A stretch of 63,003 bases of DNA, taken from positions 1-63,003 of the forward strand of contig CANKVS010000016.1 of assembly GCA_947487155.1 (NCBI GenBank). Direction: 5' to 3'. The notes below the pieces were generated by a model that worked only from the letters and a program-made list of their open reading frames with translations, was not told the origin of the DNA and ran no database searches. How positions within the stretch are numbered: the first letter of the stretch is position 1; every line of letters begins with the position of its first letter. The stretch comes from an uncultured Flaviramulus sp. (GTDB lineage Bacteria; Bacteroidota; Bacteroidia; Flavobacteriales; Flavobacteriaceae). Made by a program: the position numbers and the translations under genes. Shown here one piece after another: positions 35,255 to 44,343 of the stretch.

Positions 35255-36123
35255 TATTTAAAATCTATAAAATTTGTTGGATTAATGGGGTAACCATCGT
35301 TCCAAAGTTCAAAATGTAAATGAGGTCCTGTAGACAAATCGCCTGTGTTTCCTGCTGTTGCAATAACCTCTCCTGCTTTTACCAAATCACCTTGTGTTTT
35401 TGTTAAAGCGGCATTGTGTTTATAAACAGATATTAAGCCTTGACTATGTTCTATAATAATAACGTATCCTGTACTAGCGGTCCATTCTGCAAAAATAACA
35501 GTGCCATCTGCTGCAGATTTTATAGGGGTGTCTTTGGCAACCACAATATCTATAGCGTAGTGTTTTTCTTTTAAATTGTATGGCTCACTAATTGTACCAT
35601 GAACAGGTGGAAACAACACAAAATTTGTCGCTGATGTTGCCGATTCAAACAAATTATATTTATCTTCTTTATCTACTTTTTCTCGTAATAACGAATCTGC
35701 TGCTGTTGGGTTTAAATCGACATCGCTAACTTCAAGTTTAACCGCTTCTATAATAGAATCTTTATTAAAATCGGAAGCACTTAAATCGCCTTGAAGCATT
35801 TTTTTAATCGATTCATAATAACGTTGATTAATATCTACTTTTCGCTGCAAAGAATCGGCTCTATAATTTAACTCTGTTGCTCTTTTCTTTAAAGCTGTAG
35901 ACGAATATCCAGGAATATACTCTCTAAGTGGTGTAAATGCTATTAATACATAGGTCGCTAAAATTAAAGTAATAGCAGAAATTGATGCTAATACAAAAAC
36001 ATTTAAGCGTGTTAATTTAAAAGATAGGCGTTCTTCAAAAGTATCTTCGTTTAATATAACCAGCCTATACTTGTCAAGTAACTTTTTCTTTATTTTTTTA
36101 GGCTTTTTCTTTTTATCGCTCAT
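35254..36123 (-). CDS. Membrane-anchored M23 family metallopeptidase
   Basis: A protein of 289 aa. A very basic N-terminus (MSDKKKKPKKIKKK) precedes one membrane helix (about 42-64) and a periplasmic coiled-coil linker (about 75-150). The LytM domain (about 170-289) carries zinc ligands His188 and Asp192 (HYAID) and His270 in PHLHFEL (267-273). These enzymes cleave peptidoglycan cross-links or regulate amidases at division sites. It is the first gene of the long minus-strand run and is divergent from tatA. The intact zinc motifs suggest activity rather than a degenerate EnvC/NlpD type. Confidence 0.92.
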   Translation of the reverse strand: MSDKKKKPKKIKKKLLDKYRLVILNEDTFEERLSFKLTRLNVFVLASISAITLILATYVLIAFTPLREYIPGYSSTALKKRATELNYRADSLQRKVDINQRYYESIKKMLQGDLSASDFNKDSIIEAVKLEVSDVDLNPTAADSLLREKVDKEDKYNLFESATSATNFVLFPPVHGTISEPYNLKEKHYAIDIVVAKDTPIKSAADGTVIFAEWTASTGYVIIIEHSQGLISVYKHNAALTKTQGDLVKAGEVIATAGNTGDLSTGPHLHFELWNDGYPINPTNFIDFK

Positions 36124-36130
36124 GCTAAAA

Positions 36131-36138
36131 CAAAATTA
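36131..36138 (-). promoter_or_regulatory. Candidate -7 box (TAATTTTG) for the M23 gene
   Basis: A minus-strand TAATTTTG only 7 bases before the start codon at 36123, which would give an almost leaderless mRNA. A TTG lies 13 bases further upstream, shorter than the usual 17-23 spacing. Confidence 0.35.
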
Positions 36139-36212
36139 AATAAAATTATTGCAAGACCTATTTTAGTTTAACTAAAGTTTCACTTTAAACGTCATTATTA
36201 AACTTTAATTAT

Positions 36213-36220
36213 TAACTTTG
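36213..36220 (+). promoter_or_regulatory. Candidate -7 box (TAACTTTG) for tatA
   Basis: An exact TAnnTTTG match, 19 bp upstream of the tatA ATG, in the 116-bp region shared with the divergent M23 promoter. No strong -33 TTG is seen. Confidence 0.4.
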
Positions 36221-36239
36221 TTTTTTAAATTTATTTATT

Positions 36240-36425
36240 ATGAACTTATATATGTTACCGTTAGTAATTGGAGCTCCACAAATTATTCTTATTGTGGTTG
36301 TAGTTTTATTATTATTTGGAGGAAAAAAGATTCCAGAATTAATGCGAGGTTTAGGTAGCGGCATTAAAGAATTTAAAGACGCTAGCAAGGAGGAAGATGC
36401 TAAAAAAGATAAAGTAGAAGAGTAA
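36240..36425 (+). CDS. tatA: Twin-arginine translocase subunit TatA/TatE
   Basis: A protein of 61 aa with a single N-terminal membrane helix (about 10-27, [14 protein letters not shown]), then the hallmark [20 protein letters not shown] (26-45) amphipathic helix and an acidic/lysine-rich tail. TatA oligomers form the pore of the Tat system, which exports folded, often cofactor-containing proteins. It is transcribed alone and faces away from the M23 gene. A strong hairpin follows the stop. tatC is not in the window. Confidence 0.93.
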   Translation: MNLYMLPLVIGAPQIILIVVVVLLLFGGKKIPELMRGLGSGIKEFKDASKEEDAKKDKVEE

Positions 36426-36443
36426 TTATACTTATTCTAAAAA

Positions 36444-36477
36444 CAAAAAAACCAATACTTATTGTATTGGTTTTTTT
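36444..36477. terminator. Bidirectional rho-independent terminator between tatA and the DUF4837 gene
   Basis: A 7-bp CCAATAC/GTATTGG stem (36452-36458 and 36464-36470) with a 5-nt loop, extended by A-rich and T-rich flanks that give T-tracts on both strands. It lies between convergent genes. Confidence 0.85.
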
Positions 36478-36500
36478 GTTTTTAATATTATGTACTAGTT

Positions 36501-37490
36501 CTAATTGATTTTTATAGATTTGATAATAGCCTCTAGTTCAAAGATATAATTTCGCTTTTCTACAGAAGGAGCAAAAGCAAACCCTTCAACTACAATCCAA
36601 CGCTTATTAATTTTATCTTCAATAGCATAGTTAATAAATGGTCCAGACATAAAGGCGTTTTTAACGTCCCAAATTCCTTTGGTTTCTAATGTAGGTTTAT
36701 TGTCTATAATGGTTTCTGAATGGAAAGGCGTATACGCATTTTCTGTAGCCATATATGAGCCTTCTACAGGACCTTCTATAAATTTTTTACCAATAGAATC
36801 TCTTATCTTGATTATTTGACTAACCATACTGTCATTCCTTATTAAGGCTTCATTAGGTAATTCATATAACAAAATATTTACATAGCCAGTAGGAATATCT
36901 CTTTTTAACCAATAAAACTTATCTTCCTTTTTTCCAATAGTCTTACCTATTCTATACGCTGTAGGGAATTGAATACTCAAACCCAAATTTTCTTGAATCA
37001 CCTTATCATTATATAACGACTTTCTAGTAATGCGCTGTTTTTCAAGTATCTCAATGCCTTTAAATGTTTCAACAATTTTAGATGCATTTTCATCTAATTG
37101 ATTAATAACATCTTGTTTTGTCTTACCAGAAACAACAACAACTCTTTGTGGTTTTGCATAAACATTATTTACAAACTTTGTTCCTGTTTCTTTGCCAACT
37201 TCAATTTTTAAAATGGTTCTGTTTCTGGTTATAAAATCTGAAAAAACATGTGGAGGAATTTGATTAATGGTAAAAATAGGTTCTTCCTGAGGCAATCCAT
37301 AAACAGGTTGTGCCAAAACACTTCTTACTGATTCGCCAACACCACCTTCCCACATATCATTACTTAAAACAACTGAAACTGTATTAACCGTTCCTTTATT
37401 TGAGTCCAATAATATTTTTTGATTTGAGGATTTATCTCCACAAGACACAATGAGCAAAAAGGACACTAAGGTTACAATAATATGACGCAT
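36501..37490 (-). CDS. DUF4837 family lipoprotein
   Basis: A protein of 329 aa beginning with a lipoprotein signal (MRHIIVTLVSFLLIVSCGDK, lipobox VSCG with Cys17). The mature part includes SNDMWEGGVGESVRS, QPVYGLPQEEPIFTI and a central NLGLSIQFPTAYRIGK, which I associate with the Bacteroidota DUF4837 family. It is probably anchored in the periplasm or outer membrane. It follows the lytic transglycosylase gene by 23 bp and likely shares its transcript, suggesting an envelope role. The function is unknown. Confidence 0.85.
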   Translation of the reverse strand: MRHIIVTLVSFLLIVSCGDKSSNQKILLDSNKGTVNTVSVVLSNDMWEGGVGESVRSVLAQPVYGLPQEEPIFTINQIPPHVFSDFITRNRTILKIEVGKETGTKFVNNVYAKPQRVVVVSGKTKQDVINQLDENASKIVETFKGIEILEKQRITRKSLYNDKVIQENLGLSIQFPTAYRIGKTIGKKEDKFYWLKRDIPTGYVNILLYELPNEALIRNDSMVSQIIKIRDSIGKKFIEGPVEGSYMATENAYTPFHSETIIDNKPTLETKGIWDVKNAFMSGPFINYAIEDKINKRWIVVEGFAFAPSVEKRNYIFELEAIIKSIKIN

Positions 37491-37513
37491 AATTATGTTG
37501 GTTTTTAAAGAAC

Positions 37514-39067
37514 TTAGCCTTTTGAAATTTTGAGCTTCATTCCTGGTTTTAGTTTTGTACCACTAATATCGTTCCAATCTTTAATATTTTGAACAGAAAC
37601 TCCAGGAAATTTTTGCGAAATGCTCCAAAGTGAGTCTCCACCTTGCACTATATAGGTTGTAAAGTTTCCTAAAAGTGGTTTTGATACACTTGCTTTTTTT
37701 GTTGATGTTGGCGGCGCTACATACGGTTTTCTAGGGTATATGGTTAATCGTTGCCCTATTCTTAGGTTATTACTTCGTAAGCCATTCCATTGTTTTATTT
37801 GACTCACCCTAACCCCATATTGTCTTGATATTTTTCCTAAATAATCACCAGATCGTACCTTATATCTAATTCTACTATCTGCATTAAAAAACTGTGGTAG
37901 TGGTTTTTCTCTTTTATCAAACTCTTCTTTTGCAAAAGCATAAATTTTCTCTTCATTATTTACAAATGTTCCTATTGCGCTATTAGGTAATCTTAAAACA
38001 TAGTTCTTATCTTTTATAAAGGGAATAATATCCAATTTATATGATGGGTTTAAAAACTGAAGTTCTTCAATTGGTGTTCCGGTAACTTCGGATACTTGAT
38101 CTAAAGTTATCATTTGCTTTACTTTAATTGTGTCTGTTTCAAAATAAGCAAATTGGGGTTTTATTTTTTTAAAACCATGCTCTTCGGCATATTCAAAAAT
38201 ATACATAGTTGCTAAAAATGCTGGTAAATAGCCTGCCGTTTCGCGTGGTAGGTTATGGCGAATATTCCAGTAGTTTTCATAACCACCAGATCTACGAATT
38301 GCTTTTGTAACATTTCCAGGACCTGAGTTATAGGCGGCAAGCGCTAAATCCCAATCGCCAAATATTCTATATAACCTAGCTAGATATTTTGATGCAGCTT
38401 TTGTAGATTTCATAGGGTCGCTACGCTCATCAACATAACTGCTTACATCCAAACCGTATTCTTTACCTGTTCCAAACATAAACTGCCATAAACCCGTAGC
38501 ACCAACTCTAGATTTTGCTCTAGGTTTTAAAGCTGACTCTACGATGGACAAATATTTAATTTCTAAAGGAATATTTTGATTATCTAACTCGCCTTCAAAC
38601 ATGGGAAAATAAAAAGCACTTAAAGACATCAGTTTTTGTAAATGTTTTCGTCTTCTTTTTAAATAGGACTTTATAACACTTTCGAGCGCAGGATTATATT
38701 CTACATTAAAAGGCGTTCTTGCATCAAGTTTTTTTAAGCGCGCTTTAAGAGTATCTGTTGGTAATTCAGGAAAATCAACGTCTTCAAAAGTCAATTCTGT
38801 TACCGATTTATAAATGGTGTCGAATAGGGAATTGTTATATAAGTCTTCTCGCCACTTTTTATCGAACGCTACAGCTATTTGATTATCCTCTAATTTTTTT
38901 ACTGAAGTTGTGTCTGTTTCAGCTTTAATGGTTTTATTGAAGTGTGATTTTCCATCAATTAAAGAATCTTTTATTGTTTCTTTTTGTACCTGAATTGTGT
39001 CCTGTGTTTGCGAAAAACAAATTTCAGCAGTAACAACGAGGAGTATTATAAAAAAACGAAAAGCCAT
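37514..39067 (-). CDS. MltD-like membrane-bound lytic transglycosylase with two LysM domains
   Basis: A protein of 517 aa with a signal peptide (MAFRFFIILLVVTAEICFSQ). The SLT domain (about 165-290) has catalytic Glu177 in SIVESALKPRA, then GATGLWQFM and ALAAYNSGPGNV. Two LysM repeats follow, at about 401-446 and 470-515, both with (S/G)GDxLxxIS cores, for peptidoglycan binding. The enzyme cleaves the glycan strand, forming 1,6-anhydroMurNAc. The gene follows pgk by 79 bp on the same strand and precedes the DUF4837 lipoprotein. Confidence 0.94.
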   Translation of the reverse strand: MAFRFFIILLVVTAEICFSQTQDTIQVQKETIKDSLIDGKSHFNKTIKAETDTTSVKKLEDNQIAVAFDKKWREDLYNNSLFDTIYKSVTELTFEDVDFPELPTDTLKARLKKLDARTPFNVEYNPALESVIKSYLKRRRKHLQKLMSLSAFYFPMFEGELDNQNIPLEIKYLSIVESALKPRAKSRVGATGLWQFMFGTGKEYGLDVSSYVDERSDPMKSTKAASKYLARLYRIFGDWDLALAAYNSGPGNVTKAIRRSGGYENYWNIRHNLPRETAGYLPAFLATMYIFEYAEEHGFKKIKPQFAYFETDTIKVKQMITLDQVSEVTGTPIEELQFLNPSYKLDIIPFIKDKNYVLRLPNSAIGTFVNNEEKIYAFAKEEFDKREKPLPQFFNADSRIRYKVRSGDYLGKISRQYGVRVSQIKQWNGLRSNNLRIGQRLTIYPRKPYVAPPTSTKKASVSKPLLGNFTTYIVQGGDSLWSISQKFPGVSVQNIKDWNDISGTKLKPGMKLKISKG

Positions 39068-39146
39068 AAAATCTATTCAGTTGGTTATTGAACGATACTA
39101 TGGCTAAAATCGTATTTTTTCAGGGAATTTGAAAACTTAATCTGCT

Positions 39147-40334
39147 TTATTCCAAAATAGCTGCAATTCCTGGTAATGTTTTTCCTTCTAAACTCTCTAA
39201 CATAGCTCCTCCTCCTGTGCTTACATAACTTACTTTGTCTTCGAAACCAAACTGCTTTACAGCCGCCACAGAATCGCCGCCGCCAACTAATGAAAATGCA
39301 CCATTTTTAGTAGCCTCAGCAATAGAGTTTCCTAAAGCTATAGTGCCTCCCGAGAAACTTTCCATTTCAAAAACACCTAAAGGTCCATTCCAAAGAATTG
39401 TTTTAGAGTCCATAACCACATCGTGAAAATGTAATCTTGATTTTGGTCCCGCATCAACACCTTCCCAACCATCTGGAATTTTGTTTATATCTAACACTTG
39501 AGTATTTGCATCGTTACTAAAATCGTCGGCAGCAATAACATCAACAGGAATATGTACTTGAACATTTTTCTCTTTAGCTTGTTTTAAAATGTCTAATGCT
39601 AATTCCTTTTTATCATCTTCACATATAGAGTTTCCTATTTTTCCGCCTTGAGCTTTTATAAAAGTAAACGCCATACCACCTCCTATAATTAAGTGATCTA
39701 CTTTATCTAATATATTTTCGATAATAGTAATTTTTGAAGACACTTTGGCTCCTCCAAGAACTGCTAAAACAGGTTTTTCTCCTGTTTTCATAACCTTACC
39801 AATACTTTCAATTTCTTGAGCTAATAAATTTCCAAAACATTTTTTATCTTGAAAAAACTGAGCAACAATGGTTGTTGATGCATGCGCTCTGTGTGCTGTA
39901 CCAAAAGCATCGTTTACATAAATATCGCCTAAATTAGAAAGCTGTTTTGCAAAAGCAACATTGCCAGCAGTTTCTTCTTTATGAAACCTTAAGTTTTCTA
40001 ATAATAATACCTGCCCTGGTTGTAAATTTGTAGCAGCGGTTTCTGCCTTTTCACCAACACATTGGTCTACAAAATTAACTTCTACTCCTAATATATCAGC
40101 AACTTTACCTGCAATATGTTTTAACGAAAATTCATCCTGAACACCCTTTGGTCGGCCTAAATGCGACATTAAAATACAACTACCACCATCTTCTAAAATT
40201 TTAATAATAGTTGGTTTTGCCGATACAATTCTTGTAGCATCAGTAACCTCGAAATTCTCATTTAAAGGCACATTAAAATCTACGCGTATTAAAGCTTTTT
40301 TGTTTTCGAAATTAAAATCGTTAAGCGTTTTCAT
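39147..40334 (-). CDS. pgk: Phosphoglycerate kinase
   Basis: A protein of 395 aa, the normal bacterial length. The N-terminal 3-phosphoglycerate domain shows [23 protein letters not shown] and ENLRFHKEE; the C-terminal nucleotide domain shows [23 protein letters not shown] and the closing [16 protein letters not shown] SLVGGGDS with STGGGAMLE. It transfers phosphate from 1,3-bisphosphoglycerate to ADP in glycolysis. A 200-bp upstream gap with a good -7 box suggests its own promoter. Confidence 0.97.
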   Translation of the reverse strand: MKTLNDFNFENKKALIRVDFNVPLNENFEVTDATRIVSAKPTIIKILEDGGSCILMSHLGRPKGVQDEFSLKHIAGKVADILGVEVNFVDQCVGEKAETAATNLQPGQVLLLENLRFHKEETAGNVAFAKQLSNLGDIYVNDAFGTAHRAHASTTIVAQFFQDKKCFGNLLAQEIESIGKVMKTGEKPVLAVLGGAKVSSKITIIENILDKVDHLIIGGGMAFTFIKAQGGKIGNSICEDDKKELALDILKQAKEKNVQVHIPVDVIAADDFSNDANTQVLDINKIPDGWEGVDAGPKSRLHFHDVVMDSKTILWNGPLGVFEMESFSGGTIALGNSIAEATKNGAFSLVGGGDSVAAVKQFGFEDKVSYVSTGGGAMLESLEGKTLPGIAAILE

Positions 40335-40453
40335 TTGGTTGTTTTTTAGTTATAAAATGCAACATTCATTTAAACTTTACAAGACTTTTTCAAGGTTATA
40401 ATTATAAATGTTTCATCTTTATATAATGTTATTATTTTTAGCTATTTAAAACA

Positions 40454-40461
40454 CAAATGTA
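40454..40461 (-). promoter_or_regulatory. Candidate -7 box (TACATTTG) for pgk
   Basis: Minus-strand TACATTTG in the 201-bp gap upstream of pgk, 119 bp before its start. A T-rich run (TTTTTT) lies where a -33 element would be, without a clean TTG. The gap contains nothing else that I can identify. Confidence 0.4.
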
Positions 40462-40535
40462 GCTAATTAAATAGTGCGAAAAAATGTGTTTTTTAACGAA
40501 AACGATGTAGGTGAAAAAGATTTTTTAGAAAACGA

Positions 40536-41600
40536 TTAAGTAATCGCCTTTTTTGTTGAAAAACCAGAATCTATAAGAGAAACAAGTTCGGCTATATTTT
40601 TAGAAATAATTTTGTTGAGGTTTTTCTTTAATAAAGGTTTCATAAATATTCCGAAAGGTTTAAAATCGGCATACACCTCAATCTGTAGCTTTGTATAACC
40701 TGCTTCTGTTTCTTCTATAACAAAATAATTATTCATTCGTTTCATAAATGGCATTTCAGTGGTAGATTCACCATAAACCAACTGGTTTTTATCAACCGTT
40801 TTTGTAATTGTTTTTTGTTCTACTTCCTTATTATTAATCAAACATTTATGCTTTAATCCAGCTCTATTAACTCTACTCTTTTCATATTCCAATTCATCTA
40901 CACCTTTAACCCAAAGTAGCCTGTAATCAAAATTACTTATCACCTCGTATAGGTTTAAAGCTGGGGTTTTTACTTCTATAATTTTATCAAATAACTTATG
41001 TTTTGGTACATTGTCTGGTATTAAATTAATCTCTGGAAGTTTTTCTTTTAAATGAGATAACACATTATAACTAAATGTAATGTTGCCAAAATCGTATGCC
41101 GCAACAAGCGTATTATTATGTTTGTTAATGGGTTGCACGTTTTCGGTTAATATGGCATATTCTTTTAATGGTACATCATTTTTTAATAACCTATGTGCTT
41201 GAATAACATGACTGCCATAAGGTTTTTTGGATTCTTTTATTTTTATAAACTCAATTTCTCCATAATGAACAACAAACTTTAAACTTAAATTATAGGCAGA
41301 AGAACAAGCTCCACAATGGCAAATACGCTAATATTCGTACCTTTTTATGTGGGTGTGAAAAGCCAAATACATTTTTTCTATCTGCTTATTAATGCTGTTT
41401 ACATCCACACCATCAATTAACTTATATAGAAATAATGCATCGCCTTCAATTTCAGCTAATTCCAACCCCATAATGTTGCTGTCGATAAGTAACTCTAATA
41501 ATTCGGAAATGATATGACGGCTATGACTAATGTCTGTATGATGAACAAACTCTGTAAAGCCCGAAATATCTGGAATAAAAAGAACAGCGTTTTGAGTCAT
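40536..41600 (-). pseudogene. DUF2652 protein gene interrupted by one in-frame amber codon
   Basis: A single reading frame of 354 codons runs from the ATG at 41600 to the stop at 40536 and is broken only by TAG at 41328-41330 (codon 91). No frameshift is needed. Before the stop lie the cyclase-like DISGFTEFV and IEGDALFLYK segments; immediately after come RICHCGACSSAYNLSLK and a C-terminal half ending in a SRPBCC-like region. Together they have the usual DUF2652 length and order. The downstream part could in theory restart at a GTG (41138). Most simply it is a recent nonsense mutation or a sequence error. Family function: DUF2652 resembles the class III nucleotidyl cyclase fold; its activity is unproven. 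Confidence 0.85.
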
Positions 41601-41649
41601 TTTTTATTAATTAAAGCATCCTCGAATATATTATGAAAAATCAATCTTA

Positions 41650-41667
41650 GACTTATAAAAATAAGTC
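41650..41667. promoter_or_regulatory. Perfect 7-bp inverted repeat upstream of the DUF2652 gene
   Basis: GACTTAT, AAAA, ATAAGTC. It lies in the 254-bp divergent region between the DUF2652 gene and holB, 50 bp before the DUF2652 start. It could be an operator or a small hairpin. Confidence 0.3.
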
Positions 41668-41816
41668 GATTAATCTTTAAATTATTACAAGGTAATGTTA
41701 AACTTATACTAAGCGCAACCTAAGTAAGCCAAAATGTTTAAGTTTTTTTGTAAAAACAATGCTTTATATTGGTTCTGTAGCCGTTATATTAATCAATAAT
41801 TTTTTTCGTTTAGTTT

Positions 41817-41850
41817 TTTGAATTTCAAAATAAAAAATCAGTTACTTTTG
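41817..41850 (+). promoter_or_regulatory. Promoter of holB (TTTG - 22 bp - TACTTTTG), near-leaderless
   Basis: Both Bacteroidota elements are present: -33 TTTG at 41817-41820 and -7 TACTTTTG at 41843-41850, with a 22-bp spacer. The ATG begins at 41855, only 4 bases after the -7 box, so transcription probably starts at or next to the initiation codon. Confidence 0.55.
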
Positions 41851-41854
41851 TTTT

Positions 41855-43009
41855 ATGCTATTTGAAGACGTATTAGGACAAGAACACATAAAAAAACACT
41901 TAACCACTAGTGTTGATAATGGCAGAATTCCTCATGCACAATTATTTGTAGGTCCAGAAGGTTCTGGTACGCTTCCTATGGCTATTGCTTACGCACAATA
42001 CATGCTTTGTAATAATTCTAATGGCGAAAACACTTCTGGGAATGAGGCTTGTAACTTAAAGTTTAAAAACATTTCGCACCCCGATTTGCATTTTGCTTTT
42101 CCTGTAACAACAACTAGTAAAGTTAAAAGTCATCCCGTTTCAAATCATTATATGGAAGAGTGGCGTAAGCTACTAAACGAGCAGCCTTATGGCAATTTGT
42201 TTGATTGGTATAAATTACTTGGGGTCGATAACAAACAAGGGCAAATTGGTGTAGACGAAGCTCAAGATATTGTAAAATCTTTATCATTAAAATCTTACGA
42301 AGGTGGTTATAAGGTGATGTTAATTTGGATGGCAGAAAAAATGAATATTGCAAGTGCCAACAAATTACTAAAGCTTATTGAAGAACCACCAAATAAAACG
42401 GTTTTTATTCTTATTGCAGAAGATGAAGAACAGATAATTAATACTATTAAATCGCGTTGTCAAGTTTTACATTTTCCGCCTTTGGCAGAAGATGTTATTA
42501 AACAAGCTTTAGTTAAAAATTATGGTTTAGAGCTTACGGTAGCTACAAAAATTGCGCATCAGGCCAACGGAAATTATAATAAGGCTTGTGATTTAGTATA
42601 TCAAGATTCCGAAGATATTCAATTTGAAACTTGGTTTGTTTTTTGGATTCGTAGTGCTTTTAAGGCTAAAGGCAATAAAACAGCAATCCACGATCTAATT
42701 ACTTGGAGTGAAGATATTGCAAAAACAGGACGAGAAACTCAAAAGCAGTTTTTACATTTTTGTTTGGACTTTTTTCGTCAAGCTTTACTGTTAAATTATA
42801 ATGCTACAGACCTTGTTTATTTAGAGCCAAAAACAGAAAAATTTAAACTAGAAAATTTTGCGCCTTTTATTCACGGCAATAATATTATGGACATTAGTAA
42901 CGAATTGCAAGATGCTATTTACCATATTGAACGCAATGGGAATTCTAAAATTATTTTAACCGATTTATCTATAAAACTTACGCGGTTGCTTCATAAAAAA
43001 TCGATGTGA
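41855..43009 (+). CDS. holB: DNA polymerase III subunit delta' (HolB)
   Basis: An AAA+ clamp-loader subunit of 384 aa. N-terminus MLFEDVLGQEHIKKHL, P-loop-like region GPEGSGTLPMAIAYA (degenerate, as usual in delta'), IGVDEAQDIVKSLSLKSYEGGYKV, then KLLKLIEEPPNKTVFILIAE and the sensor-1 region with IKSRCQ. It helps load the beta clamp on DNA. It stands alone on the plus strand between the broken DUF2652 gene and minus-strand lipoproteins. Confidence 0.93.
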   Translation: MLFEDVLGQEHIKKHLTTSVDNGRIPHAQLFVGPEGSGTLPMAIAYAQYMLCNNSNGENTSGNEACNLKFKNISHPDLHFAFPVTTTSKVKSHPVSNHYMEEWRKLLNEQPYGNLFDWYKLLGVDNKQGQIGVDEAQDIVKSLSLKSYEGGYKVMLIWMAEKMNIASANKLLKLIEEPPNKTVFILIAEDEEQIINTIKSRCQVLHFPPLAEDVIKQALVKNYGLELTVATKIAHQANGNYNKACDLVYQDSEDIQFETWFVFWIRSAFKAKGNKTAIHDLITWSEDIAKTGRETQKQFLHFCLDFFRQALLLNYNATDLVYLEPKTEKFKLENFAPFIHGNNIMDISNELQDAIYHIERNGNSKIILTDLSIKLTRLLHKKSM

Positions 43010-43019
43010 AAATTTTAAC

Positions 43020-43346
43020 TTAATTCTTTTTTAAAGAAATAATAGTTATTCTATCTGATGCACTACAGTCTTCATCAACAGGGGTGAGTTTCCATTGTAC
43101 AGTTACTTCCATAGGAAGGTTTTCTCTAGATAAATCTACTCCAAACTCATTATTACTAGGAGGAAATCCTTGATTAAACCTATAAGTATTATCGTCTATT
43201 TCAATAAAATACCCTCCGCAATAACACAAACAAAATCTATAGTCAATACCTGTAATTATAGCATTTGAAGAGGTTGTAAAGGCGTCATCCTTTGAACAAC
43301 CTAAAAATAAAAGGGAACTAAGTGTTATTGTATATAGTATTTTCAT
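43020..43346 (-). CDS. Small hypothetical lipoprotein with Cys-rich motif
   Basis: A protein of 108 aa. Lipoprotein signal MKILYTITLSSLLFLGCSKD (lipobox LGCS, Cys17). The mature part has a CLCYCGGYFIEID stretch and a second acidic end with a single Cys (DEDCSAS), and looks beta-rich. I do not recognise the family. It ends 10 bp from the holB stop (convergent) and lies downstream of another lipoprotein gene on the same strand (86 bp), so the pair may be co-expressed. Confidence 0.7.
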   Translation of the reverse strand: MKILYTITLSSLLFLGCSKDDAFTTSSNAIITGIDYRFCLCYCGGYFIEIDDNTYRFNQGFPPSNNEFGVDLSRENLPMEVTVQWKLTPVDEDCSASDRITIISLKKN

Positions 43347-43432
43347 AAGGTTTAATCTTTAGTTAGTTCAATAAAAGCTTTCTATTATCAGTTATAGGTA
43401 TATTTAAACATTTTATAAGAAGTATAATCTCT

Positions 43433-44173
43433 TTAATTTTCATAAGCTTTTATAAAATGAGCTTTTCCGTTAGCAACTATAAATTCCCAAAACTTTGCAT
43501 GAATACACCCAGAAAAACAATCTCCCCATTTGACACTAAATGTAATGCGTGCCATATTAGCATCTCTTTCTAGAGTAATGGTATTGCCATCTCCTATACA
43601 AAGCTTGTTAGATTCTGTATCTATAACAGAAATGAGCGATTTTATTTCTTCTTCAACTGGTAGCATATTATATTCTTTTGATGTTTTTATACCAATCCAA
43701 TTCGTGTTGGGATAATTATAACCCATATTATCTAATTCAAATTCATAGCTGTTTAAGATATTATCAAACGTTGTATTACCAGTAGGAATAATACCAGCAA
43801 TAAAATTTATAACTTCAGGAGCTTCCGTTTCTACTTTTAAGTTTAATTTATTAAAAGAATAACAATAGCGTGCTCCAATTGAGTTATTTACAAAAACATC
43901 ATCTCGTTCCTTAGAGTCTAAATCATAAACTGCCTGAATAATTTTAAGAATTTTTTCAATCTCGGTATTATCTAAAATAGGGTCATCATAATTTTTATGT
44001 AAAGGATTTGTAATAATTTCATGGAAATACAAGAGTTTAGCACTAAAAGAAAATTGATCTCGTATAAAATCACTAACTATTATGTTTTCATAACCTACAG
44101 ACTTAGGATTAATCTCGTCTGATTGGCAACAAAAAAGGGATAAAACAATTAATAAAAATACAAAGCTTTTCAC
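43433..44173 (-). CDS. Hypothetical lipoprotein
   Basis: A protein of 246 aa starting at GTG (44173); no ATG lies near the signal sequence. Signal MKSFVFLLIVLSLFCCQSDE has a double Cys at the lipobox (LFCC). The mature protein has no recognisable domain; a GDGNTITLERDANMARIT strand pair and WGDCFSGCIHAKFWEF near the end suggest a beta-rich fold with a paired-Cys loop. The terminal 'CxxGC...KFWEF' and the neighbouring small lipoprotein suggest a genus-specific surface pair. The function is unknown. Confidence 0.68.
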   Translation of the reverse strand: MKSFVFLLIVLSLFCCQSDEINPKSVGYENIIVSDFIRDQFSFSAKLLYFHEIITNPLHKNYDDPILDNTEIEKILKIIQAVYDLDSKERDDVFVNNSIGARYCYSFNKLNLKVETEAPEVINFIAGIIPTGNTTFDNILNSYEFELDNMGYNYPNTNWIGIKTSKEYNMLPVEEEIKSLISVIDTESNKLCIGDGNTITLERDANMARITFSVKWGDCFSGCIHAKFWEFIVANGKAHFIKAYEN

Positions 44174-44292
44174 CTAAGACAAGTTTTTTAGTTTCTTATT
44201 TTAAAAGATGCAAGACTTTTCAAAAGGTTGCGTAATCAAGTCCTATTTTTCATACCTCTATATTTATAAAAGTTTTAGTTTATTGCATAAAA

Positions 44293-44322
44293 AACCCGTT
44301 TAAACTACAGTTTAAACGGGTT
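44293..44322 (-). terminator. Strong rho-independent terminator after the OmpH-like gene
   Basis: A perfect 14-bp stem (44293-44306 with 44309-44322) around a 2-nt loop. On the minus strand it is followed by TTTT. It lies 22 bp after the stop of the OmpH-like gene. Confidence 0.85.
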
Positions 44323-44343
44323 AAATAATTGATTATTAATGAT

